In this document: positions 13,881-36,691 of the stretch, piece by piece | Layout: each line of letters starts with the position of its first letter | Numbering within the stretch: position 1 is the stretch's first letter | Assembly (NCBI RefSeq): GCF_001949145.1 | Contig: NW_019091428.1 | Span: forward strand, 64,001-103,243 | DNA length: 39,243 bases | Source: Acanthaster planci | Lineage: Eukaryota; Echinodermata; Asteroidea; Valvatida; Acanthasteridae | Direction of reading: 5' to 3' | Made by a program: the position numbers and the translations under genes | Notes under the pieces: model-generated | Told to the model about the DNA's origin: nothing | The model's database searches: none | The model's input: only the letters and a program-made list of their open reading frames with translations

Positions 13881-13942
13881 ATAGAAAATAGAACTTAGAA
13901 GGCAACTGATCATGTCAGTTGCCTTCTCAAGCTGTTTTCTAG
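13881..13942. repeat. Foldback hairpin of about 60 nt
   Basis: AGAAGGCAACTGA (13897-13909) and TCAGTTGCCTTCT (13915-13927) are perfect 13-bp arms with a 5-nt loop. Pairing continues imperfectly outward (GAAAATAG on the left against CTGTTTTC on the right), giving a stem of nearly 30 bp with a few mismatches. It may be a foldback element end or a structured RNA. The loop is small for a typical miRNA precursor. Confidence 0.65.
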
Positions 13943-13969
13943 AAGTAATTGTTACTATTAGTGAGACTA

Positions 13970-14090
13970 AGGCTGTGTCCGAAACAGGCTTCCAGAGCTA
14001 TGGCTAGGTCTATTGTCTACGCGTCTCCAAGTATTTCCAATGGAGTGAAGACCTAGATCTAGCTCTAGACAAGAGATTCGGAGGCAGCCT
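13970..14090. mobile_element. MITE-like element with 42-bp imperfect TIRs
   Basis: The left arm at 13970-14011 begins AGGCTGTGTCCGAA and ends CTAGGTCT. The right arm at 14049-14090 is its imperfect reverse complement (begins AGACCTAG, ends TTCGGAGGCAGCCT). About three quarters of the arm positions match, concentrated in AGGCTG, TCCGAA, AGAGCTA and CTAGGTCT. The whole element is about 121 bp with no coding capacity, which fits a miniature inverted-repeat element. I see no clear target-site duplication, so the superfamily is unassigned. Confidence 0.6.
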
Positions 14091-14963
14091 ATGATTACCA
14101 ATGGTAAAAGCACACAATCTTTTGGTTATATAGATAATATATGTACTGTACGAAGCTCATAAGAAATTTTTTAAATATGTTATTGTTAATTTCAATCTCC
14201 GTGTGCATTTAAATACTCCACCAGAGTTGATTTGTCATTATGTACATGAGTAACACGTTCAGACTACATGTAGGTAAAAAACTCTGAAGGAAGTACATAT
14301 ACATGTACAATAAATTTGTGCAAAGGTTCAGAATTGCGCTTAATAAATACAAGCTTGCATCTTTTCCAATCTCCATGGTCATACACTTCATGTACATCAA
14401 CCTAGCTTTTGTAATCATCATGTGGGCCTACACATCATCATGGTTATCTTAACAGCCAATGACAAAACCAATCAAAATCAGAAAAAAAATGAACAGATGA
14501 ACGTAGGGCTTACATGTATATTCAAACCAACATCCAGTAGAAAAATTGACAGATATTTTGTCCTTCTACACCTTCGTCTATAAAGACACAAAAATACCAT
14601 GTTTCTGAAAGATATAGGGCCTACATCATCTGTACACGGAAAACACTTGATGCTCTGTGCACAAACCTATTATCTGAAAATCCTCACTTTTAGGGATGTT
14701 TTATCATTTTCTGATGGCTGTTGTAAAATTTTAAGGGGAAAATTAGTGTTGTCCGTGGATCTAGATGGAATTGCTGGAACTCTTCCCGAAATACATGTAG
14801 CAAGACGTCAGTAATTGGTGTCGGAAATAAAGGCCGTAATGGTTGAACATTGTGTAGAAAAAAGCAGTCGATCCGCAATCACTAATAAATTTACGGACAA
14901 TACATTTCGCTTGGGCCATCAATCGAATGAAAAGCAAACTGCACGATAAAATAGAGCGCTTAC

Positions 14964-15020
14964 CGTTTTGGGTCTTTTTAAAATTGCAGATCCACCACAA
15001 AGACGGCAAGAAATCGGCAT
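14964..15020 (-). CDS. CTU1: Putative first coding exon of CTU1/NCS6
   Basis: The exon reads MPISCRLCGGSAILKRPKT and ends in phase 0 at a strong splice donor (ACG|GTAAGC; GT at 14963-14962). The pattern of a CxxC pair followed by LKRPKT is the start of the N-terminal zinc finger of cytoplasmic tRNA 2-thiolation protein 1, where family members have CxxC, then A.LKRPKTG, then a second CxxC. CTU1 with CTU2 thiolates wobble U34 of certain tRNAs using sulfur carried by URM1. The start was chosen by family similarity and a good context (AAA before ATG). The frame stays open upstream with other ATGs (for example MLFRPVN), so a longer N-terminus cannot be excluded. I looked on the minus strand down to position 1 for the following zinc-finger half and the SGGKDS PP-loop and found neither. 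Either intron 1 exceeds 14.9 kb or this is an orphan exon. Confidence 0.55.
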
Positions 15021-15317
15021 TTTGATGACCTGAACTTGCACGATCGTTGGAAACACGGTAGACAGCTGTGCGACTTCTAAGCAACCTTGTTCCCGTGCTC
15101 TTGCAATATTTACAGGGCGAAAAAGCATTGCCACTGTTATCGTACCCAAGTGTGCTGTTTGCGAGTGCGCAATTAGCGGCCGAGCACTCATTCCAAAGGC
15201 AAAAGAGTGTAAGTCTCACCCTCAAAAAAGTGAGTCCCACAAAATCCACGTAAAAAGAGTGAAAATTGTGCTAAAAGAGAAGCCCACTCCATGGCAGAGG
15301 GGAAATTTCACTTTTCT

Positions 15318-15404
15318 GGAGTGCTGTTCACTCTTTTTGGAGTGGTTGTTACTCTCTTTAGAGCGGCGTTCACTTTACATTTGGAGCGCTTGTGGTTTCA
15401 TAAG
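15318..15404. repeat. Degenerate 22-bp tandem repeat
   Basis: Four diverged units start at 15318, 15339, 15361 and 15383. Each opens GGAGTG/GAGCG and ends in a CACTCTTTT-like stretch. Related CACTTTTC, ACTCTC and GAGTGAG words continue to about 15450. There is no coding sense. Confidence 0.6.
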
Positions 15405-17050
15405 AGACTCACAATTATTGAGAGTGAGTTTTTCCACTTACTCTCGACCCTTTTAACTTTTGGCCGAGCAACAACTGAAGAATGGATTCAAAATGGTTAA
15501 ACTCCTTTTCCATGGCGCCACGAGTACTCAGAACATGTGATAAAATTATTCAAATTGTCGTGAAATTATTACTTTTGTCATCAAAATTTATACTTTCAGA
15601 ATTTCCACGCTACACAATACAAATCTGTTTAACTAGGATCTCAAGCCTTCTTTCTTCTTCACCTGTGGATCTTAAAAGTGGGTCTAGGGGGGTTGAGGGT
15701 TCGAGAAGTTTCCACACCGAGTTATGAGGTCTGTTTTTTCGACGTCAGAGTGATGTTTTCCTACGAGTGGCTGCTAAACTATGGTACAAAAGTATAAGAA
15801 GTATTCAGAAAGTGTTAAAGATTCCACGCAGCTATCAGAACACCGGATACGAATACATGTATTACTAAAATACAACCCTATTTAAGTCTATGGACATTTG
15901 CTCATTTTAAACGAATTTTAGGTAACTTCAAAAACTGACCCAGAAAGTAATACTGTCTTCTGAAAACGTATGACGCCGATATCAGGCAAAATGTGAGTGG
16001 TCTATAGGCGAATAATCAGTGGTCCCACCAATGCCGGTAAACGTGGTGCCTCTGTTCCGATGACAGTCGCTCAATGCATGCCCAACACCACTAAATTGTC
16101 ACTATTTATATAGTGACATAGGTACGGGAGCTCTGCGCACAATAGAAGAGGAACATGCCCCAAGAGGAAGTCCATATCCGCAACTCCCCCCCCCGCGAGT
16201 TATAAATGACTCGAGTCAGTGACTCGACCCGAGTGTAACTCAAGTCAGGAATTTTGGGGGCCTCGACTCGATTTGAGTCCCGACGGGTAAATGACTCGAA
16301 TCACTGAGAGCACATGACTCAACTCGACTCGCGACTTTAATCAGAAGACCCGACTCCAGTGAAAGTCAACAAGACTCGAGATCCCCAACATAAAAGCATT
16401 AAAGCAAACCTCTCTGCGTGGAAGAAAGTGAATACAATGACTTACAGTGCCGATTTATAATGTCAATTTATTTTTATCGTATTGTGTTCAAATAAAGGTG
16501 ACTCGAACTGACTGGAGTGACATGACTCGAGTTGTTTGCCGAATGACTCAACTCAAGTCTAACAAATTAGTGACCTGTTACAGCTCTGCCCCCCCCCGAA
16601 AGTTCGAAATGTACACATCCTATTTCTAAACCACAGTTCATTCGCTTTCAGTGCCCCCTTGAAAACAATGTGTGCAGCCGTGGGTACACATACAAATTTC
16701 ACCCCAGTTACCCTGCTGCTGATTTACAGGGTTCATTAGGAATATTTTAGTAACTAGACTGGTCCGTGGATTCGTACCTCCCCCCTTCAAATGGATCTTG
16801 ATTCGACAATTGGTTCGTTGCGCTCATCTAGCATCCAAGGTGTGTAATTTCGAAGGCGTAGCGTAGGCCTAAAGTCGGTGTTTTGGACTAGGCCTGCATG
16901 GACTTTATCGAATTATTGTTAAAGGGGGAGTTGCAGAATTTGTGTCCTAGCATTGGCGACTGATTACGGTCTTTCTCCATTTATTGTTCTTGCTTTTGTA
17001 CCAAGAAATCTATCGCTTTCATCAGCACACACTAACTTGACAGCATCACC
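15405..17050. other. Non-coding stretch with a GACTCGA repeat
   Basis: Apart from the GACTCGA-rich element listed next, I see no exon with coding character here. TACATGTA appears once (15853). Confidence 0.6.
16205..16565. repeat. GACTCGA/ACTCGAGTC-rich degenerate repeat
   Basis: The words GACTCGA, ACTCGAGTC and TGACTCGA and their variants recur more than a dozen times, in both orientations because the core is nearly palindromic. They fall in two blocks (16208-16380 and 16498-16560) separated by about 110 bp of ordinary sequence. The element is bracketed by C-runs (about 16189 and 16590). It looks like a decayed tandem or dispersed repeat family. Several TGACTCA words match AP-1 sites, but this is expected from the repeat core. 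Confidence 0.75.
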
Positions 17051-17059
17051 ACTGTATCA

Positions 17060-17460
17060 TGCCGCTTGCTTCACCGTGACCGTCCCTGGTGCTTCATTAT
17101 CGCCGGCTTCCGTCCTCAGTATGACGGCGCAAGGGCCGTCAGATTAAACATCAACGGCGCTCCTGGGGTGTTCAGTCTTACCTGCTCGCCCAAGCCATAC
17201 GGTTTGTCGCTCAGCTGCCGTATCCAACGCTTGGCAGACGGGGCCGGAGCTACCAGAGACCGCGCGCCCAGGGCCCCCCGGCCGACAGCGGCCCGCAGCA
17301 GCGGAGACAAAAACCACAGAACGAGTGCACCAGTGGTAAGCTAGACAGCGGCCAAGATCAACAGCTATGGCACGCGACTGGCCTTGGCCGCATATGGTGC
17401 CGAATTGAGGCTGGGAACAAGGACCCTCCATGACGGGCACGGTTGCCCCCCCCCACCCGC
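17060..17460 (+). promoter_or_regulatory. GC-rich CpG island ending in a splice donor
   Basis: The base composition rises sharply in GC and CpG, most strongly at 17105-17340. The plus strand then shows a good 5' splice site (CAGTG|GTAAGC; GT at 17336-17337). Short frames through it match nothing I know. One reading is a promoter with a non-coding first exon for the downstream Olig gene: vertebrate OLIG2 has a non-coding exon 1 followed by one exon with the whole CDS. A strong acceptor, (T)n-CTTTTCAG|TG, stands at 19138-19147. An unrelated non-coding transcript or an enhancer is also possible. Confidence 0.3.
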
Positions 17461-17464
17461 AAAC

Positions 17465-19500
17465 ACACCTCTGCACACTGTCTGTTTCTGGGTGTTTTTG
17501 TGGATTTTATCCGCGAACCCCACAGCTCGGCTATTTGGTATAAATGATTTTTGTAGTTAACAAATTTAGAGGCATGTTTTGGGTAAAAAAAGTAACGAAT
17601 GATACATTGATCATAACACCAAATTTCATGATACAAACTAGGACTGAACCTGCAACTCAGAAAGAGAAATACTGTTTAGTTACAATGCCATCATCAAGCA
17701 CCCCGACAAATGTTTCAGAGTGTTCGAGGTGGGACTTTGTTAGATACCGACAAACTGCGGACGATCTAAAAGTAGCGTGTACTTTCAAAGATTGCTGAAC
17801 CAATGTAGGTTCACCTTAAAATTAGCCTCGAAATTGTCTGTGTTTTCTGTTGAACATATACTTACCGATAATTTGCCATGGAGCTGAGTCAAATCGGGAC
17901 TGGACCTCCAGTCACTTGAAAAAGCACTTTATTTCCAACGAAGTTTGAAGATTTTTTAACGATACCCACAGTTCTGCCAATTCAAGACGCTCTAACATGG
18001 ATAGAAATCGTGGGGGTGGGTGTTGACGGGGGGATTGGCTACTGGTGAGAAAAAAACTTAAGTTCGATTTTGAAGAGTTTTTCGGACTTCCCAACAACCA
18101 AAATATATTAATACTTAAAAATAAGTTTTTAAAGCTATTATTAAAACACCGTTTTGGTGTAAGGTTCTGCAAGAGTGTGATACGCAATTACTGATGTAGA
18201 TATGTATTCTTAACATCGCTTGTCAAATTTCCATGGCAGGGCAAGTCATCCTCTTCCCCACCATCCCCGGCTGCCCCCCCCCCGTTCCGGCATAAAGTTA
18301 CGCCACTGCGCTCTAGGGTCAGTCAAGGGGGAAATTTTACACGTTACACGATCACTGCATTGCTTTCGACAATATTTTGCACTGTTTTAAAAAGATATCC
18401 TTCTTCTTTTTTTGTCCGGTTAGGGAAATGTGTGGGAGAGCGCCAATGGACCATGTGACAAAAGGATGTACATGTACATGTGCACGCAGTCCAACCGAAA
18501 CGATGCCCTTGAGTCGGTTCCGATTTTTGAGCAAAATTGAATCACTGTTTTCTTATCACATTGGGGACTGCGTACGGCCGTCGCTATTGTATACGGTCGA
18601 TCTGCGGCAGCAGCTATATAGGGTTGGGCCCGCCAGGTTGCGCAGAGCGCGTACCCCGCATCGGATAGGGGGAGTTCTCTCCCAATTCCTTTGTTGATTT
18701 TTGTCAACGCAAAAGCGTGACAGGGCATCTGAGATTGATGATTAAAATGCATTGTCGTAGGGTGCCCGTTTGCTTTTTGTACATCAAAATGATGCCTGCG
18801 ATTTGTTTTACTTGCCAGGGTTGGCAGGAGGTGTGCTGGCCTGATCAAAGTTGGCTGTTCGTGTCTTTTATTTTAAATTTATTTCCACTAAACGACTGTT
18901 CCATTCCCCAGATTTCTTTCAAAAAGAAAAATGGCAAGTTTCAACACAAAGTCTTCCACATATATGGCATCGTATACGGGGGATTTTCTCGGAATCCATA
19001 TGTGCATACTTAAATCGTAAAAGGAAATCCGTTTTTGTAATTGTAATTTATTTAGTTAATTTCATTTATTCCTTCTTTAAAAGATTTTGTTGTTCATTGT
19101 CATGTTTGATGTATTTGATTTCTTTGGGGTCTTTTGTTTCTTTTCAGTGAAGACGACATCAATATAGTCCGATTCTTTTCAGTTTTCTTTCACAATTTGA
19201 TCAAATTGGATTGCAGCTTTAGTGACTTAAGACTGGTTCAAACGTTCGCATCATCGAGAAGAAAACCAGCTGGGGGTGATTTCGTAATAAATCATTTCTT
19301 CTGTGTACTAAGCTTTACTTCCACCTTATCTTTGTAAGCGACCAATAAACATAAAATAGCCATTGACTGCAGTTCTTTTACAATGCCAGCCATCATGCAG
19401 TGCTAGCTGAGCGGTCGAACCGGCCTGTCGAGCGTGTGGCGCTTTATTAGGGAGGCAGTGATGGCACACATCGATGTTTGCTCACACACATTCCAAATGT
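17465..19500. other. Non-coding upstream region of Olig
   Basis: No convincing exon. An isolated strong 3' splice site lies at 19138-19147, one TACATGTACATG run at 18468 and a C-run near 18276. A few short open frames resemble nothing known. By position it is likely to hold regulatory sequence for Olig. Confidence 0.5.
17641..17715 (-). mobile_element. Possible decayed tRNA-like SINE head
   Basis: On the minus strand GGTTCAGTCC approximates a B box with one base missing, and TGGCATTGTAACTAAAC about 45 nt upstream has the feel of an A-box region. The match is weak, and chance cannot be excluded. Confidence 0.2.
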
Positions 19501-19900
19501 CCTCACGCCATATGTCAACCAGTGAGCCGCTGTTGCATTTTCAAAACCCCCTGTCGAAGTCTATTGACTGTTGGGCATGCGCAGAGGAGCAGCGGCGCTA
19601 AGTTTACGCCAATCCCATGATTGATCACAAACTGGAGCTGGGGTGGTGCATGTAAAATGCCATGTGATTGGCTTGTCAAGCCGACGGGTGATGAACGGCT
19701 GTTGACACCACATCCATTGATGGAACGGAAGAAAGTATCGTATGGCGGGAAGGCTCAACCGGCTGCTTACTTGATATTGATTAAGGGTGAGTGCGTGAAA
19801 GTTAAACTCACCCGCCCGACACCTCTCCGCACGTGGACACCACAAAAGGGGGGTATTTAAGGACCTTGCGTCCGGAGCAACTTTAGATTAACAACCGACG
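19501..19900 (+). promoter_or_regulatory. Proximal promoter of the Olig gene
   Basis: A TATA-like box, TATTTAA, sits at 19854-19860, about 120 bp before the start codon. Transcription would begin near 19880-19890. Upstream are CCAAT boxes in both orientations (CCAAT 19609-19613; ATTGG 19667-19671), TGATTGATCA near 19618 (PBX/HOX type), GCATGCGCAG near 19575 (NRF1-like) and a CACGTG E-box at 19830-19835. A CATATG E-box at 19509-19514 is the hexamer Olig-family dimers prefer, so autoregulation is possible. The motifs are seen; their use is inferred. Confidence 0.55.
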
Positions 19901-19978
19901 AGCACCCAACGCTTGACTTTATTTGCTGCCGGAACTCTGCCGCGGACGACCGGACGGAAACGAACGAGTACAGGCGAT

Positions 19979-21046
19979 ATGCTGTTGTCGACTGAGAGAG
20001 CACAGGAAATGTCTGCGAGCACGGCAAACAACCCGCCACCTACCAGCGTCTTCCCCGTCGGGGCCATGTCGAGTTGCTCACCCGCCGGCTCCGATTCCGG
20101 GGCCGAATTCAGCGATGACGCCATGTCCGTGGACTCATCCGCTTTGCCGCCTTCGAGGCCGTCATCTCCACAGCTACCAAGCTCCGATCATGGCCAGGAG
20201 GAGGAGGAGGAAGAGGAGGGGCAAGGCGACCGGGAGAAGTGGAGCACAGGCAAGGCAGGAGGGGGGAAAATACCCCACCAGAGATATGTCGGGGAGGCCG
20301 GGCGGGACTCGCGCGGCGTCCTCGCCGGCAAGTCCGGGCGCAAGCTCCCCGTGTCTAGCAAGGTCATGAGCGAAGAGGAGATGCACTCCCTCCGCCTGAA
20401 GATCAACAGCCGGGAACGCAAGCGGATGCACGACCTGAACACCGCCCTGGACGGACTGCGGGAGGTCATGCCCTACGCCCACGGCCCGTCGGTCCGAAAG
20501 CTCTCCAAAATTGCCACTCTGCTGTTGGCCAAGAACTACATCCTGATGCTTTCCAGCAGCGTGGAGGACATGCGCAGACTGCTGGGGGAGGTGTACCAAG
20601 GGGTGCACCCGCCGCCACTGCCCTCCGCACAGTCCGGTGTAGCAGGGCTGGGGCAGTCAGCGCCTTTGCCCCCTACCCCGGCCCGGCCGGCTTATTTCCC
20701 GACCGCGCCAGCAGCACCCATCGCGCCCGTGCCCAAGTCCCTTTTGCTGTCCACGCCGCTCTGCTCCACAACGGTGTCCACGGGTCCGGAGAAGTCAGCC
20801 GCATCCCCGGCGGAGTCGCCGATGTTCAGGACGTTCGGCAGCGCAACTCAAGAGCGAGCAGGGCTCCCCACTCATCTGCCGGTCGGCCCGCCGACTAACT
20901 CCAGTCTCGGCCTGTACAGCAGCTGGCCCATGCCGTGCTCCTGTGCCCAGTGCAAGACAAACCCCACGGGCAGCGTCGCAACTCAGCACCGCATGCCTGG
21001 CGTGTCGCCCTATTCCACCGCAGAACTGATCCGACCGACAAAGTGA
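19979..21046 (+). CDS. OLIG: Olig-family bHLH transcription factor
   Basis: This single-exon gene codes for 355 aa. The basic helix-loop-helix domain covers about residues 138-205: the basic part [12 protein letters not shown], the loop [13 protein letters not shown] and helix 2 with [14 protein letters not shown]. The RKRMHDLN...[14 protein letters not shown] signature separates Olig from the related Beta3/bHLHe22 group. The C-terminus keeps a short cysteine motif, MPCSCAQC (318-325), like the PCPCxxC motif near the end of vertebrate OLIG2/3. The N-terminal half is Ser/Pro-rich with an acidic tract (EEEEEEEG, around residue 74), and the region between bHLH and C-terminus is Pro/Ala-rich. Olig proteins bind E-boxes as dimers, mainly as repressors, in neural and other ectodermal patterning. 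The first ATG of the open frame was chosen; a second lies at codon 11. Intronless coding is normal for the family. AATAAA at 21770-21775 is a likely polyadenylation signal. Confidence 0.95.
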   Translation: MLLSTERAQEMSASTANNPPPTSVFPVGAMSSCSPAGSDSGAEFSDDAMSVDSSALPPSRPSSPQLPSSDHGQEEEEEEEGQGDREKWSTGKAGGGKIPHQRYVGEAGRDSRGVLAGKSGRKLPVSSKVMSEEEMHSLRLKINSRERKRMHDLNTALDGLREVMPYAHGPSVRKLSKIATLLLAKNYILMLSSSVEDMRRLLGEVYQGVHPPPLPSAQSGVAGLGQSAPLPPTPARPAYFPTAPAAPIAPVPKSLLLSTPLCSTTVSTGPEKSAASPAESPMFRTFGSATQERAGLPTHLPVGPPTNSSLGLYSSWPMPCSCAQCKTNPTGSVATQHRMPGVSPYSTAELIRPTK

Positions 21047-22842
21047 ACTCTACACAGTTCAATATAAAAGAGACTCCTCGTGTTATGTTTTTGTTTACCT
21101 TTTTATGTAAACAATTCATGTATAATTCATACACCGCCAATGTATATAAAGTTGGAACTCTTTCAGTAGAAGAACAACAAATGGAAACTTCCACTCCGGA
21201 CTAATTTCAGTTCAGTAAAACCACATTTCTATTATATAATTGTTTGATATATTTGTAACATTGTGCCAGGGATCTTGGGATCAGGCTACTTGGTGAATCA
21301 TTCTTACGTTATCAAGAACGGACTTCAGCGGAATTAAACATTCTTTGCTTCAGATTGCAAGAAATGACTCATACAAATATTTCCGTTGTTAGGAAATAGT
21401 TCATAGCGCCTGACGCAAATTTTAATTGCTTGCAAAATCAATTGATTAAATTAATTATGTTTGTGTCAAATTACGGAGCGAATGAAAACACGTACCTTTT
21501 TTCACTACTGGGGTTCTACAAGAGGAATCGCCGCTTGACTTTACTGCTTCTGACCAAACGCTGTGGTCCTGGTGCAATAGCTCCACCATGCATGTTTCTT
21601 ACGTTGCTTTTTGTTGTCTGTACATAAGCAGTGCATTTTGGGCCAAGGATTTCCATGCCTCCTTAACTTTCGCTATCCACTTATAGAGAGGCCTCTATCC
21701 TTGCAGCATGTTTTTGCAGGTTAAGTAAGCCCAGAATGATGGAAATATTTGTACCGAAAATCATAACAGAATAAAAACTGTTTCGTAAGAACTCGAGAAA
21801 AACCAAGATTGAGAGCTCATTTCACTTCCTGATGGACAAGATTTTAGAGTTGTTCCTTGTTGTATGTCGCTACTAGGCAGCCGTTGATTCTAAGGCAGCT
21901 GGTCACGACGTACCATAAATTTTTAGGGGGTTGGGCTGGAAAATTCAGTGCAACGAGGGAAGTGGGAGGGAGAGGGGAAACGGTCTTGGGCTGTGCATCG
22001 ACACAATTCCCACTTGGACCAGAAAATGAACGAAGTCCCTATATGAAAGGTTCGGGGGTGTTCTGTGGACTTGCCCGGGTCCGCACAATGGTTCCCTTTC
22101 CGCTCTGAAGGTTCTTCTGGGGTCAAAGTTATTTGCCTAGAAACGGAGGGGGGGCTCAAGGTGATAATCACCACTGGAATCCATTTTCTTCGAGTTTTCT
22201 TTAAAGGGAAACGCGCAATGGACATCCAGCTCAACTTGTTTTCATGCACGTGGCACATAACTATGTGTTACAATAGTACACACAAGATCCTACTTCTTTT
22301 GTCACACACAAGGCCGTTTTCCTGAATTGTGTCGAAGAAATATTGGTCATTCCTTTTGTCCGAAAAAACTTCAAGTAAAAAGGAGAAATAACTTTAAAAA
22401 AAAGGTTTGGAAAAAGTGTGACGTAATTCTTTGTATACGGAGATATGGGGACACTACTGTTCTGCGACAGATGACATAACGCTTTGGCTCAAGAATATGA
22501 ACATTTCCATTAACAGCAAAACCAAAATGTAGGAGTTTCTCTCTGTAACTACTTCAAAGGGGATGGAGAGTCGTGATAACATTGCAAGAAAGCTGTCCTA
22601 CATGTGTTCTCAAGTAATATCGAACTACACATCTCCTCAAAGAAAACTATTAATGTCGACGTACAATCTCCAAGGTAATTGGAAAGCTTTAGTTTGACAA
22701 GGAATGAAGTCCACTATCGTTTTCAATTGTTAGATGCAGACCCAAAGGTAATACTTTAATATTGAAAAATCAACAAAAATATGAACAGGCAAAAAAAGAA
22801 ACAATATCGAGAATGAGCAGAATCATTCAAGTTGTTGCGTGG
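21047..22842. other. Olig 3' UTR and intergenic spacer
   Basis: The first about 740 bp probably belong to the Olig 3' UTR (ATTAAA near 21336, AATAAA at 21770). The rest is unique, AT-rich DNA without a credible exon on either strand. Confidence 0.55.
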
Positions 22843-22883
22843 GAGTGGCGCGCCACTCAGGAACCGCCATGGCGGTTCCTGAG
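22843..22883. repeat. Two overlapping perfect palindromes (16 and 28 bp)
   Basis: GAGTGGCGCGCCACTC at 22843-22858 is a perfect 16-bp palindrome. It overlaps by three bases a perfect 28-bp palindrome at 22856-22883 whose left arm is CTCAGGAACCGCCA. Both are GC-rich within AT-rich surroundings and could extrude as adjacent cruciforms or fold as RNA hairpins with almost no loop. They lie about 370 bp before the RIOX2 start codon. A transposon remnant, a dimeric protein site or an assembly foldback are all possible. Confidence 0.9.
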
Positions 22884-23089
22884 GGTGGGGTAGTGTCAAG
22901 CCAAACTGAGGTGATTTGGTCACTTGGAGTCCTGATTTGATTTTTATTCACTTTGTCATGTCCAAATATAATATAATATATAGCTCAGTAATGTGTAGTG
23001 AAAGCCAATATACAATTTAGAAAGGGTAACAAGCAAAGGAAACAAATGCACACACTGTCACTTGTATAGTTTAGAATAACAATTTCGTT

Positions 23090-23250
23090 CAAAATGACCG
23101 TGACCGTACCGCTTACTGACGAAATGTGTCGCGTGGTGGCGCACTTTAAAAACATGATACGAATCTCCTGCGAGTATGCACGTGGCGGACGAGGAGTGCG
23201 TACTTACAAGTTCATGCAAAACTGGCTGTTACACTGTTAAAAATTGAGGA
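23090..23250 (+). promoter_or_regulatory. Probable RIOX2 promoter with CACGTG E-box
   Basis: The 160 bp before the start exon are richer in CpG than the flanks and contain a doubled TGACCG word (23095-23106), TGACGAAA near 23116 and a canonical CACGTG E-box at 23179-23184, 67 bp before the ATG. Mammalian MINA is a known MYC target bound through E-boxes, so the site is in a suggestive place. CACGTG occurs about eight times in the window by eye, roughly the chance rate, so this one site is weak evidence alone. No clear TATA box. Confidence 0.4.

Positions 23251-36691
<13,441 letters not shown>

Larger units (their letters stand above)
1..14963. other. TACATGTA-rich non-coding domain
   Basis: No ORF here carries a recognisable domain or coding-like composition, and most long frames read through simple repeats. 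The palindromic octamer TACATGTA, alone or chained as TACATGTACATGTA, occurs roughly fifty or more times by eye (for example near 83, 473, 1279, 2055, 3075, 3912, 5141, 8836, 10087, 11157, 13243 and 14511). The rest of the window has only about six (near 15853, 18468, 23872, 25747, 32256 and 37001). Poly-C/poly-G runs and short CA repeats (7455, 8350) are also common. Islands free of these repeats are listed separately. The right edge coincides with the splice donor of the putative CTU1 exon 1, so the stretch may be the first intron of that gene. That is inference. Confidence 0.7.

Noticed and set aside
14761-15249. A 162-codon minus-strand frame
   Set aside because: It starts at a GTG, shows no domain, and overlaps in another frame the short exon with CTU1 similarity.
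17144-17476. GC-rich frames of about 90-110 codons on both strands
   Set aside because: Open frames are expected in CpG-rich DNA; none shows a known fold.
17858-17895. ATACTTACC, like the 5' end of U1 snRNA
   Set aside because: The match ends after nine bases and no U1 stem-loops or Sm site follow.
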